Of a stretch of DNA of 52,662 bases, positions 33,828-41,091 are shown piece after piece (the stretch's first letter is position 1; every line of letters begins with the position of its first letter). The stretch spans positions 1-52,662 of the forward strand of contig JALHOG010000031.1 of the NCBI GenBank assembly GCA_022843125.1, read 5' to 3'. The position numbers and the translations under genes are program-made. Below the pieces are notes generated by a model. It saw only the letters and a program-made list of their open reading frames with translations. It was not told where the DNA came from and did not search any database. Source of the DNA: Ilumatobacteraceae bacterium. GTDB taxonomy: Bacteria > Actinomycetota > Acidimicrobiia > Acidimicrobiales > Ilumatobacteraceae.

Positions 33828-33833
33828 AGCGTA
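33828..33833 (-). promoter_or_regulatory. Leaderless -10 box TACGCT
   Basis: TACGCT, 7 nt, then ATG 33820 on the minus strand. The MCGRF start is known for this family, so this box independently validates the leaderless pattern. Confidence 0.72.
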
Positions 33834-33904
33834 CCGACGCCTGACCGGGTGCTCGTCGCCGCGCGCGGGTCGGTCTGCGCGGCGGTGTGCCAGAGTGAGC
33901 CATC

Positions 33905-35173
33905 GTGAGGTGTGCGGTCCGGTCGAGTGTGTCGACGATGTCGGTGGCGTTGCTGCTCGTCGCTCTTGCGGCGTGTGGGGGCGACGACGCGGAGCCGGTG
34001 GTGCTTCGCGTGCCGAGCGAGCACGCCACCATCCAGCGCGCGGTCGACCGGGCTCGGCCGGGTGATCTCGTGCTCGTTGCGCCCGGCACCTACGCGGAGT
34101 CGGTGTCGGTGCAGACGCCCGACATCACGATCCGCGGGGAGGATCGCAATGCCGTCGTGCTCGATGGCGGCCATGAGCTCACCGATGGGATCGCTGTCAC
34201 CGTCGACGGTGTGGCGGTCGAGAACCTCACGGTGCGCAACTATCTGCAGAACGGCGTGCTGTTCAACGGCGCCGGTGGCACCCGGGAGCCCGACTCGTCG
34301 GGGGTCTACGGCACGGAGGACGCGTCGCTCGTCGGATACCGGGTCGCATACGTGACGACGGCCAACAACGGTCTGTACGGCATCTACGCGTTCGCCGCTC
34401 GCGACGGCCTGATCGAGCACTCCTATGCCAGCGGTCACCCGGACTCCGGGATCTACATCGGGCAGTGCAAGCCGTGCAATGCGGTCGTGACCGATTCGAT
34501 CGCGGAGAACAACGCGATCGGCTACTACGGCACCAACGCGTCCGGCTCGGTGTTCGTGATCAACAGCGTGTTCCGCGGGAACCGGCTCGGGATGACGCCG
34601 AACTCGCAGAACATGGAGCGGCTCGCGCCGCAGGTCGAGACCGTGGTTGCGGGCAACGTCGTCGTCGACAACGACAACCCTGAGGCGCCGGCGATCCCGC
34701 TCGGCTTCTTCGGTGGCGGCATCGCGATCGGCGGCGGGACGCAGAACACGGTGCTGCGCAACCTCGTGTCGGGTCATTCGCTGTTCGGCATCGGGCTCGT
34801 GGGTCTCAACGACTTCGATCCGATCGCGAACCGGATCGAGGGCAACGTGGTGACGGGGAACGGCACCGACCTGTACTACGAGATCCTCCCGGACATGGTC
34901 GCCACCTTCGACAACTGCTTCATCGGGAACGACTTCGCGACGTCGTTACCCGCCGCGATCGAACAGGTGCTGCCGTGCGGCGCCCCGGCCGGGCCGGTGG
35001 TCCCGGCGTCGCTGAATCAGCCGGAGCCGCCGCCCGACATCGACTACCGGGCGGTCGTCGCTCCAGGCCCGCAACCCACGATGCCCGACGACGTCGAGAC
35101 CGTGCCGGAATCGCCGGCACGTGCCCCCGACTTCCCCGATCTCGACGAGATCGTCGTTCCCACAGGCGCCTGA
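33905..35173 (+). CDS. Secreted parallel beta-helix lipoprotein (NosD/pectate-lyase-like)
   Basis: 422 aa. A signal peptide with lipobox LAAC (VALLLVALAACGGDD) predicts an outer-surface lipoprotein. TIQRAVDRARPGDLVLVAPGTYAESVSV opens a right-handed beta-helix, with repeated turns such as GIAVTVDGVAVENLTVRN, GLYGIYAFAARDGLIEHSYASGHPDSGIYIG and NAIGYYGTNASGSVFVINSVFRGN. The C-terminal 80 residues are Pro-rich and probably disordered. It may bind or cleave polysaccharide; no catalytic set was identified. CAGAGT lies 8 nt before GTG 33905; an in-frame ATG at about residue 12 is the alternative start. Confidence 0.85.
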   Translation: MRCAVRSSVSTMSVALLLVALAACGGDDAEPVVLRVPSEHATIQRAVDRARPGDLVLVAPGTYAESVSVQTPDITIRGEDRNAVVLDGGHELTDGIAVTVDGVAVENLTVRNYLQNGVLFNGAGGTREPDSSGVYGTEDASLVGYRVAYVTTANNGLYGIYAFAARDGLIEHSYASGHPDSGIYIGQCKPCNAVVTDSIAENNAIGYYGTNASGSVFVINSVFRGNRLGMTPNSQNMERLAPQVETVVAGNVVVDNDNPEAPAIPLGFFGGGIAIGGGTQNTVLRNLVSGHSLFGIGLVGLNDFDPIANRIEGNVVTGNGTDLYYEILPDMVATFDNCFIGNDFATSLPAAIEQVLPCGAPAGPVVPASLNQPEPPPDIDYRAVVAPGPQPTMPDDVETVPESPARAPDFPDLDEIVVPTGA

Positions 35174-35220
35174 CGGCTCCGCTCCAGCTCGGCTCCACCT
35201 CGCTGCAGCCGGAGTCGGAG

Positions 35221-35226
35221 TACCGT
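35221..35226 (+). promoter_or_regulatory. -10 box TACCGT for the aquaporin gene
   Basis: TACCGT lies 22 nt before the ATG. A short leader holds AAAGGGAG, so this gene is not leaderless. Confidence 0.5.
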
Positions 35227-35248
35227 CGCGCTGTCGAAAGGGAGCCCG

Positions 35249-36016
35249 ATGTCCGAAGTCGAAGCGCCGTCCACCGCACGAATCATCCTCGCCGAGGCGA
35301 TCGGTACCGCGATCCTCATGCTGGGCGGGCCCGGAACAGCGGTCATCGGGATCAACGCCGCGGGCGGCGGTCCGCTGGCCGTGGCGCTGGGCTTCGGGTT
35401 CGCTCTCCTCGTCGCGGTGTACGCGATCGGGCACGTGTCCGGCTGCCACATCAACCCGGCCGTCACGTTCGGCTTGTGGTTGGTGAAGCAGCTCGACGGG
35501 AAGCGCGTCCCGGTCTACATCGCAGGTCAGGTCATCGGCGCCGCCACCGGGGGGCTGATCATCTGGCTGATCGCCTCGGGCCGTGACAGCGGCTTCGATG
35601 CATCACCGGCGACGTTCGCGACCAATCTCTGGGACACGGGCAACGGCTTCGCCGGCTTCTGGCCGATGGTGCTGGTCGAGGTGGTGCTCACCGCGGTGCT
35701 GGTGTTCGTGGTGCTGTCGACCGGTCGTCGCGGCTACTCGGCGCCGGTCGCCGGCGTGCACGTCGGCATCACGCTCGCGTTGATCCACATGATCAGCATC
35801 CCGATCGACAACACGTCGGTGAACCCGGCACGGAGCTTCGGCACCGCGCTGTTCGCTGGAGGCGACGCGATCGAGCAGCTCTGGGCGTTCGTCGTGTTCC
35901 CGTTGATCGGCGCGGGGTTCGGGGGCTTGCTCTGGGTGATGCTCGAGGGTGAGAGCGTGCCGGAGGACGGCGACGAGATCGCCGGCGACGACGACCTCGC
36001 TGCAATCGCCGAGTGA
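35249..36016 (+). CDS. Aquaporin (MIP family), AqpZ-like
   Basis: 255 aa with six membrane helices and two half-helices. NPA boxes: GCHINPAVTFG and SVNPARSFG. The second half has IHMISIPIDNTSVNPARS, whose His and Arg match the narrow water-selective filter of AqpZ rather than glycerol facilitators. The C-terminus is acidic (EDGDEIAGDDD). The ribosome-binding site AAAGGGAG sits at proper distance. It converges on the decarboxylase-like gene. Confidence 0.94.
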   Translation: MSEVEAPSTARIILAEAIGTAILMLGGPGTAVIGINAAGGGPLAVALGFGFALLVAVYAIGHVSGCHINPAVTFGLWLVKQLDGKRVPVYIAGQVIGAATGGLIIWLIASGRDSGFDASPATFATNLWDTGNGFAGFWPMVLVEVVLTAVLVFVVLSTGRRGYSAPVAGVHVGITLALIHMISIPIDNTSVNPARSFGTALFAGGDAIEQLWAFVVFPLIGAGFGGLLWVMLEGESVPEDGDEIAGDDDLAAIAE

Positions 36017-36028
36017 CCCGGCGCCGCG

Positions 36029-37240
36029 TCAGGACACCGGGATGTTGTCGCCAGTGAGCACCGCTGCGAGATCGCTGGTGTATTCGTCGATCACGTCGAC
36101 CGATGCGGCGTCGAGGTACAGCGACACCATCGGCGGCTGGTCACACGTGAAGTGCGACCACCCGCGCAGGGCCATGCCGTCGACGATCGTCTCGACGGGC
36201 ATCGTGGCGTGGCTGAAGTTGAGGTTGACGAGCCCGGGTTCGAACAGGTGGACGCCCGGCAGCGCAGCGATCCGTTGCGCGTAGAGGCGCTTGCTGTCGA
36301 TGACGTGCTCGGCGAGCAGGCGGTAGCCGTCGGCGCCGAGGTGGTGCATCACAGCCCACGCTGCAGCGATCGGGCCGGCTGACCTGGAACCGGAGAACCC
36401 GACGGTGGCGTAGCTGCGCACGGGCCAGTCGTCGACGACGATCACGCTGTGCTGGAGCAGCGAGCTCTCCCGCCAGGCGAGCACGCTCGTCGGCTTCATG
36501 CCGTATGCCCAGGTACCGAGGCCGGCTGCGATCGTGCTGACGCCCTCCACCGAGAAGTCCCACGGTGGGACGTGCTCACCGTTGGCTGCGATGAACGGGC
36601 TGATGAAGCCGCCGACCGAGGCGTCGACGTGCAGCCACAGGTCGTGCTGCTGGGCGAGCCGGCCGATGGCCGGGATGTCATCGAAGTAGCCGTAGGGCCA
36701 ATCGGGCGCGGATGCGACGATCGCGATCGTGTTCGGTCCGATCAGCGACTCGATCGCGGCGGGGTCGCAGCGCAGGTCGGCGTCGTGCGGGGCGCGACGC
36801 AACGTGAGATCGAGGTATCGCGACACCTTGGAAACCGAGGCATGAGCCGAGAACGGGGCGATCACCTCGGGCGCGGTGACGTCGGGTCGCAGGAGGCGGG
36901 CGCGGGTGCGCGCCGCATGCAATGCGTTGAACGTCGCCTCGGTACCGCTCGCGGACATCGTTGTCACGACGCCTGCGATGCCGCCTGACAGGAGTTCGCT
37001 CGAGATGGCGAGCAACTCCTGCTCCATCTCGCGCGCGCCGCCTTGCGACAGGAGGACCATGTCGTTGTGATGCGAGAAGAGATTGTGGGCACGTTGGAGG
37101 ACGGACTGGATCTCGTCGCTCACATAGTGCACGCCGACGGACATCGAGGTCTTCCTCCGGGGCGGATCGCTGTCGTGGAACGTCAGCAACTGCCGTTCGA
37201 TCTGATTCCTGGTCCAGCCCGCTCGTGGCAAGGACTTCAT
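36029..37240 (-). CDS. Sphingosine-1-phosphate-lyase-like protein lacking the PLP lysine
   Basis: 403 aa from ATG 37240, with ribosome-binding site GAGGAG. Over the whole length it follows the S1P lyase/group II decarboxylase fold: MSASGTEATFNALHAAR, WLHVDASVGGFISPF, PWDFSVEGVSTIAAG...YGMKPTSVL, GFSGSRSAGPIAAAWAVMHHLGADGY. Aligned without gaps to SGPL1 ([25 protein letters not shown]), the His-Lys pair that forms the Schiff base is replaced by Gly242-Thr243. It may be a pseudo-enzyme or use PLP differently. It is transcribed from a promoter whose spacer holds a 15-bp palindrome, divergent from a TetR gene. Confidence 0.85.
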   Translation of the reverse strand: MKSLPRAGWTRNQIERQLLTFHDSDPPRRKTSMSVGVHYVSDEIQSVLQRAHNLFSHHNDMVLLSQGGAREMEQELLAISSELLSGGIAGVVTTMSASGTEATFNALHAARTRARLLRPDVTAPEVIAPFSAHASVSKVSRYLDLTLRRAPHDADLRCDPAAIESLIGPNTIAIVASAPDWPYGYFDDIPAIGRLAQQHDLWLHVDASVGGFISPFIAANGEHVPPWDFSVEGVSTIAAGLGTWAYGMKPTSVLAWRESSLLQHSVIVVDDWPVRSYATVGFSGSRSAGPIAAAWAVMHHLGADGYRLLAEHVIDSKRLYAQRIAALPGVHLFEPGLVNLNFSHATMPVETIVDGMALRGWSHFTCDQPPMVSLYLDAASVDVIDEYTSDLAAVLTGDNIPVS

Positions 37241-37296
37241 GTGCGCTCCTCGTGTAGCGTGTCCCTCGTCCCGAGAGGGCACCGCTGCGGGGGCGC

Positions 37297-37326
37297 AACA
37301 TATTCGACACTGTGTCGAGAAGTCAA
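37297..37326 (-). promoter_or_regulatory. Promoter TTGACT-N18-TATGTT for the S1P-lyase-like gene
   Basis: On the minus strand the -35 TTGACT is at 37326-37321 and the -10 TATGTT at 37302-37297. The 18-bp spacer contains the palindrome described next. A leader of about 50 nt with GAGGAG follows. Confidence 0.7.
37304..37318. promoter_or_regulatory. TetR-type operator, 15-bp palindrome
   Basis: TCGACAC-T-GTGTCGA: perfect 7-bp arms around one base, lying exactly between the -35 and -10 and 10 bp before the tetR ATG. It is very likely bound by the adjacent TetR protein, repressing both genes. Confidence 0.72.
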
Positions 37327-37328
37327 CG

Positions 37329-37958
37329 ATGGCGATTCCTTCCTCACGAACACTGTCCCCCTCGACATTTCTCCGGCGCGAACCGCGCCAGGCGCGCAGC
37401 GCTGAACGGCTCGAGACGCTCGTCGCAGCCGCAGCCGAGATCCTCGTGGACGATGGGTACCCGGGGGTGACGGCTGCCGCGCTGAGCGCACGCACCGAGA
37501 TGCCGCACAGCACGATCTACGACGTCGTGGGCGATCCGCGCGACCTGGTCGCGGTGTACACGACCAGGGTGTTCGACGCGATGCACGCGATGCTGACCGA
37601 ACTCGCGGGTCATGTCAGCACGCGCGAGGAAGCGATCGGTTTCGTGAAGACCATCGTGGCGGGCTACTTCGAGCTGTACCGCTCGGATGCGATCCTCCGT
37701 GCGGCGTTGTCCGGCATGGACGCCGACCCGTCGTACCGATGGATCAACCTCACCGACAGCAAACGCAACGCTCGCGTCATCGCGGCGGTCATCGAGCGGT
37801 TCACCGACGACGACCCGACGCTCGTCTACGAGCGCTGTCTGCTGATGTCACATCTCACCGTCGCGACCGCGGCGATGGCGATGGATCTCGGCCAGCCCGA
37901 CGGTGATCGAATCATCGATCGATTCGACGATCTGGTGAACGCGCTGCTCGGTCCCTGA
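37329..37958 (+). CDS. TetR-family transcriptional regulator
   Basis: 209 aa from ATG 37329. The N-terminal DNA-binding domain ARSAERLETLVAAAAEILVDDGYPGVTAAALSARTEMPHSTIYDVVGDPRDLVAVYTTRVFDAM has the TetR layout (helix-turn-helix at about residues 48-70). The C-terminal ligand domain is variable. It is divergent from the S1P-lyase-like gene and convergent with the SDR gene, suggesting control of a small pathway for a lipid-like or amino-alcohol ligand. An in-frame extension to 37239 would run through the operator and is rejected. Confidence 0.9.
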   Translation: MAIPSSRTLSPSTFLRREPRQARSAERLETLVAAAAEILVDDGYPGVTAAALSARTEMPHSTIYDVVGDPRDLVAVYTTRVFDAMHAMLTELAGHVSTREEAIGFVKTIVAGYFELYRSDAILRAALSGMDADPSYRWINLTDSKRNARVIAAVIERFTDDDPTLVYERCLLMSHLTVATAAMAMDLGQPDGDRIIDRFDDLVNALLGP

Positions 37959-37971
37959 CCCGACCGCCTGC

Positions 37972-38769
37972 TCAGGTGTTCTGCACGGTGAGTCCGCCGT
38001 CGACCGGGATGACGGCTCCCGTCAGGTAGGACGCGGCCGGCAGCACGATCGAGAGCGTGATGTGGGCGACCTCCTCCGGGTCGCCGTACCGGCGGAGCGG
38101 GACCCTCCGGCGAGCGAACCTGGTTCTCGCTTCGTCCGGGATGGCCTCGGTCATGCCGGTGAGGATCGGGCCGGGGCAGATGCAGTTGACGGTCACGCCG
38201 GTCTCGCCGTACTCGAGCGCCAGCGACCTCGTCAGCCCGACGACACCGTGCTTCGACACGGTGTACGGGCTCATGTACCGGGTGGCTCCGAGGCCTTCGG
38301 TCGAGGCGACGTTGACCACCCGGCCGCCCCCGCGTCCGACGAGGTCGGGCCGCGTCAGGTCGTCGTGACACGCACGCACCATGAGCGCCTGGGCGGTGAG
38401 GTTGACCGCGATCGACTGCTGCCACGACGCAGCCCACTCGTCCCCCGTCAGCGCTGCCGGACGACTGACGCCGGCGTTGTTGACGATGATGTCGACGGGT
38501 CCGAGCGTCTGGCGGATTCGGGCGGGTAGGGCCGTGATCGCCCGCTCGTCGGCCAGGTCGACGATGAAGCCGGCGGCAAGGCCTCCGACCGCGGTGATCT
38601 CGTCGACGACGCGCTGCACGCCGTCGAGGTCACGATCGACGACGGCGACCCGGGCTCCTTCGTCGCTGAACAGATGTGCGGTCGCTCGTCCCATCCCCGA
38701 TGCCGCACCGGTGACGATGGCGACCCGTCCCGAGATCGACCGCGATCGTGTCGACAGACGGAGCGTCAT
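37972..38769 (-). CDS. Short-chain dehydrogenase/reductase (SDR)
   Basis: 265 aa, classical SDR. The cofactor motif TGAASGMG is at about residues 20-27, and VVDRD after strand 2 favours NAD(H). NNAGV, Ser of VASTEGLG and the YTVSK catalytic Tyr/Lys pair are present, and the C-terminus ends PVDGGLTVQNT. The substrate is unknown; a 3-oxoacyl or hydroxy-lipid substrate would fit the S1P-lyase-like neighbour, but that is speculation. ATG 38769 has an AGAGG site. A long leader of about 120 nt contains a 17-codon micro-ORF that overlaps this start. Confidence 0.92.
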   Translation of the reverse strand: MTLRLSTRSRSISGRVAIVTGAASGMGRATAHLFSDEGARVAVVDRDLDGVQRVVDEITAVGGLAAGFIVDLADERAITALPARIRQTLGPVDIIVNNAGVSRPAALTGDEWAASWQQSIAVNLTAQALMVRACHDDLTRPDLVGRGGGRVVNVASTEGLGATRYMSPYTVSKHGVVGLTRSLALEYGETGVTVNCICPGPILTGMTEAIPDEARTRFARRRVPLRRYGDPEEVAHITLSIVLPAASYLTGAVIPVDGGLTVQNT

Positions 38770-38819
38770 GGTTGCACCTCTTCTGCGTGGGTGAGCCCCC
38801 TGCTCCCCCGGTGCGACAT
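38766..38819 (-). CDS. Possible leader peptide upstream of the SDR gene (17 aa)
   Basis: ATG 38819 to TGA (38768-38766) encodes MSHRGSRGLTHAEEVQP, and its stop overlaps the SDR ATG as ATGA. Unlike the three leaderless cases there is no -10 box just before it, so chance is a real possibility in high-GC DNA. Confidence 0.25.
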   Translation of the reverse strand: MSHRGSRGLTHAEEVQP

Positions 38820-38898
38820 CGTCCCACCGGCGGTGGGCCGGGCGCATCATCGGCGGCGCGGCGGGGGTGCGGTCGACGGTCGCGGCTGATCGGGCTCG

Positions 38899-38927
38899 AC
38901 GATCGCAGTCGAGCGACGTGTGGTCAA
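38899..38927 (-). promoter_or_regulatory. Possible promoter TTGACC-N17-GATCGT for the SDR gene
   Basis: On the minus strand the -35 is at 38927-38922 and the -10 at 38904-38899. It is the best match in the 377-bp gap 38770-39146. Confidence 0.35.
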
Positions 38928-38947
38928 AGGGGGTGGCTGTTTCGTTG

Positions 38948-38990
38948 GATCGCAATTCTGGTTGACGTCACCGCAAGCCAAATTGCGATC
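38948..38990. repeat. Inverted repeat GATCGCAATT/AATTGCGATC
   Basis: Perfect 10-bp arms at 38948-38957 and 38981-38990, with a 23-nt centre that contains the palindrome TGACGTCA (38963-38970). It lies upstream of the SDR promoter: an operator, or a hairpin between divergent genes. The remainder of the gap up to 39146 shows nothing recognisable. Confidence 0.8.
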
Positions 38991-39146
38991 TCCGAAAACA
39001 CCTCCCTCGTCAGCCGGGCTCGGGCGGGTTGCTGCTCATGGTCGAGCAGGTCGGCGCGGACGCGCCGACCGGAAGTACGGCCACCGACCTCCCTGCCTGC
39101 AACCGACCCGGCCGGATTGTCACACCCCCTGGTCAGGCTGGGTCTC

Positions 39147-39512
39147 ATGCTGTCGAGAGTGTCGCTGTACAACCGGATCGACGATGCGCTGGGCGACGAC
39201 CCTCGTCGCGCCCTCATCGCCGTCCGCGAGTTGATCGATCACGAGCTGCCCTGGCTGGAGCTGCGGGCGGTCCGCATGGCCCGACGCAGCGGCTACTCGT
39301 GGGCGCGCCTCGGGCGTGCGCTCAACCGCTCGCGGCAAGCGGTTCAGCAGCGCTATGCCGACATCGAACGTTCGTGGACGCCGATCCCCATCGAGCCGCC
39401 GGGGACCTCGCTGCGTCACGAACGTGCGATCGCATCGGTGTATCGCGACGCCGAGCGTCGCCGCCAGATGGCCGCCGACGAGGCTGCGGGCACCGACGTC
39501 GTGCCCTGGTGA
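39147..39512 (+). CDS. Small helix-turn-helix-like protein
   Basis: 121 aa from ATG 39147. Residues of about 30-65, LELRAVRMARRSGYSWARLGRALNRSRQAVQQRYADIER, read as a helix-turn-helix of the kind seen in sigma-70 region 4-like or phage-type DNA-binding proteins (SWARLGRALNRSRQAVQQRY). The rest is a short N-terminal helix and a basic/acidic tail with YRDAERRRQMAADEAAG. I do not know a named family. The frame continues upstream, but that extension lacks any signal. A 6-bp hairpin GCGACC/GGTCGC (39528-39543) follows the stop. Confidence 0.65.
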   Translation: MLSRVSLYNRIDDALGDDPRRALIAVRELIDHELPWLELRAVRMARRSGYSWARLGRALNRSRQAVQQRYADIERSWTPIPIEPPGTSLRHERAIASVYRDAERRRQMAADEAAGTDVVPW

Positions 39513-39575
39513 ACCTGAGCTGGGCGTGCGACCGTGGGGTCGCTCCCCGCTCGCTCCCTGACCCGGGGAACCAAC

Positions 39576-39617
39576 CAGCCCCAGGCCGGAGCATCGAAGT
39601 GCTCTGACCTGGGGCTG
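39576..39617 (-). terminator. Strong hairpin terminator after tRNA-Pro
   Basis: Arms CAGCCCCAGG (39576-39585) and CCTGGGGCTG (39608-39617) pair perfectly, and inside them GAGCA pairs with TGCTC. It begins two bases after the tRNA CCA on the minus strand. There is no U tract, as is common in high-GC actinobacteria. It may work for both strands. Confidence 0.75.
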
Positions 39618-39619
39618 CG

Positions 39620-39697
39620 TGGTCGGGCTGCCGAGATTCGAACTCGGGACCTCTTGTCCCCCAGACAAGCGCGCTAACCAAGCTGCGCCACAGCCCG
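39620..39697 (-). tRNA. tRNA-Pro (anticodon GGG)
   Basis: Cloverleaf on the minus strand: acceptor CGGGCTG pairs with CAGCCCG, then A73 and an encoded CCA. The D arm is GCGCAGCTTGGTTAGCGC, the anticodon stem CTTGT/ACAAG with loop CTGGGGG gives anticodon GGG (plus positions 39660-39662), and the T arm GAGTTCGAATCTC is present. The C1-G72 start and A73 discriminator are typical of bacterial tRNA-Pro. Confidence 0.95.
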
Positions 39698-39747
39698 TTC
39701 TGTTGGTTGTGCGCAGCGACTCTATCGACGGTCGGCGCGATTCGCCC

Positions 39748-39984
39748 TCACGAATCCCGGCCGACCTCGCCGACGATCCGGTCGAGCAGCGTCGCCCTGG
39801 CCGACGGGTCGAGCCGGGTCGGCCGCTCGTCGCCGGCCAGTTCCACCAGCGTGCGGGTCTCGGCGAGCGTGATCTCACAGCGCTCGCAGGTGGCGAGGTG
39901 CTCGAGCGCGGCGGCCTCCGACTCGCGGTCGAGCGCGCCGTCGAGCAGGTCGGTCAGGTTGTCGAACACGTCCTCGCATCTCAT
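39748..39984 (-). CDS. Anti-sigma factor with zinc finger (zf-HC2/ZAS)
   Basis: 78 aa. The zinc anti-sigma motif is His29-x3-Cys33-x2-Cys36 (EHLATCERCEI), preceded by MRCEDVFDNLTDLLDGALD. There is no transmembrane segment, so it is a soluble, possibly redox-sensing anti-sigma factor rather than a membrane receptor. Its ATG overlaps the sigma-factor stop (ATGA), the normal coupling for a sigma/anti-sigma pair. It ends 51 bp before the tRNA. Confidence 0.9.
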   Translation of the reverse strand: MRCEDVFDNLTDLLDGALDRESEAAALEHLATCERCEITLAETRTLVELAGDERPTRLDPSARATLLDRIVGEVGRDS

Positions 39985-40508
39985 GTGAGCACCCCTTCCA
40001 GTGCCAGTCGGAGCTGTTCGCGTGCGCGGGCGACCCGCATCTTCGCCGCCGACTCACCGATCCCGAGCGTGTCGGCCACGTCGCGTGTGCTCAGGCCCTC
40101 GACGTCGCGGAGCACGAACGCGATCCTCAGTGCGCCGGGAAGATCGTCGATCGCCGCCTGCAGGAGCGCCACGGTGGCACGCCGATCGGCGACGCGCTCG
40201 GTGTCGTCACCCTCCGGACGGTCTGGCAGCTCCGCCGGATCGGTGGGCACATCTCGGCGTCGCCGAAGTACGTCGAGCGCGGAGTGGTAGGCGATCTGCA
40301 GCAGCCACGGACGCTCGCGGCCGTCATCGCGCAGCTGGTCGAGCCGGGTGAAGGCTCGCACGAACGTGGTCTGGGTGACGTCCTCGGCGTCGGCTGTCGA
40401 CCAGAGGATTCGCCACGCAACATGGAACACCGAATCGGCGTGACGTTCGAACAGCTCGACCACCCGATCGACACGTGCGCCGCTGGCATCCCCGTCGGTC
40501 GTCGACAC
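39981..40508 (-). CDS. ECF-family RNA polymerase sigma factor
   Basis: 175 aa. Region 2 (VELFERHADSVFHVAWRILWSTADAEDVTQTTFVRAFTRL) and region 4 (LPGALRIAFVLRDVEGLSTRDVADTLGIGESAAKMRVARAREQLRLAL) are both complete, joined by an acidic linker. It directs a stress or envelope regulon that includes, by habit of the family, its own operon, though no convincing GGAAC-type -35 was found. GTG 40508 lies 6 nt after CAGACT. It is encoded together with its zinc anti-sigma factor. Confidence 0.94.
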   Translation of the reverse strand: MSTTDGDASGARVDRVVELFERHADSVFHVAWRILWSTADAEDVTQTTFVRAFTRLDQLRDDGRERPWLLQIAYHSALDVLRRRRDVPTDPAELPDRPEGDDTERVADRRATVALLQAAIDDLPGALRIAFVLRDVEGLSTRDVADTLGIGESAAKMRVARAREQLRLALEGVLT

Positions 40509-40539
40509 GTCACCAGTCTGCTCGGCGGGCGGGTCGGGG

Positions 40540-40761
40540 TCAGCGATCGCCCAGCACGGCCTTGCCCGAGAACGGTGCCTTGAGCAGCGGCGCCAGGATG
40601 CAGATGTTCAGAACACCCATCGCCAGCGGGGCGAGGCCGACGATCGCGAGGATCCAGCCGCCGGTGCCGCCGGTGGCGATGCCGATGATGATCAGTGCGA
40701 GTCCGACGGCGATGCGGGCACCGCGGCCGATGGGACCGGCCATGAATGTGGCGAACGACAT
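40540..40761 (-). CDS. DUF2892-like small membrane protein
   Basis: 73 aa from ATG 40761, with ribosome-binding site GGAGG. It has two hydrophobic helices (IAVGLALIIIGIATGGTGGWILAIVGLAPLAMGVLNICILAPLL) and the NICILAPL end reminiscent of the GFCPLY ending of DUF2892/YgaP membrane domains. Function is unknown, though such proteins often accompany rhodanese or stress genes. It lies directly upstream of the ECF sigma gene on the same strand and might be part of its operon. Confidence 0.75.
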   Translation of the reverse strand: MSFATFMAGPIGRGARIAVGLALIIIGIATGGTGGWILAIVGLAPLAMGVLNICILAPLLKAPFSGKAVLGDR

Positions 40762-40858
40762 GATGAGAAACCTCCAGGTGAGGCAGCGCATCGTGCGCTG
40801 CACCCGTCATGACGCGCCGGGGCGACGATCGGTCACATCGACGATCTCGACGATCGTG

Positions 40859-41077
40859 CTAGACGAGCCAGCCGACGACCTCGATCAGCCGCCATCCGAG
40901 GTACGCGACGACGGCGACCACGAGCAGCTTGAAGTGCCACGGCGTCTTCTCCGCGTCGATCTCGTCGGCAGCACGCCGCTCGACCTCGCCGACCGGGCGG
41001 CCGCACGTCGGGCACGTCCCGTCGTCGTTGAGGGCGGTCGGGGTGAGGTACTTGGCGCAGTCTTCGCACCAGGGCAC
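40859..41077 (-). CDS. Small zinc-ribbon plus single-TM protein
   Basis: 72 aa from GTG 41077, with GAGGAG site. Cys4 and Cys7 in MPWCEDC and the CPTCG pair at about 22-25 form a zinc ribbon. Glu/Asp-rich helices and one C-terminal membrane helix (WHFKLLVVAVVAYLGWRLIEVVGWLV) follow. This domain order recurs in actinobacteria next to der. Role unknown. It starts 14 nt after the der stop on the same strand, so it is probably the last gene of that operon. Confidence 0.8.
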   Translation of the reverse strand: MPWCEDCAKYLTPTALNDDGTCPTCGRPVGEVERRAADEIDAEKTPWHFKLLVVAVVAYLGWRLIEVVGWLV

Positions 41078-41091
41078 GATCGCTCCTCGCC

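Noticed and set aside
37239..37328. 30-codon N-terminal extension of the TetR gene
   Set aside because: It would translate through the -35, operator and -10 of the divergent promoter, and the family N-terminus begins after ATG 37329.
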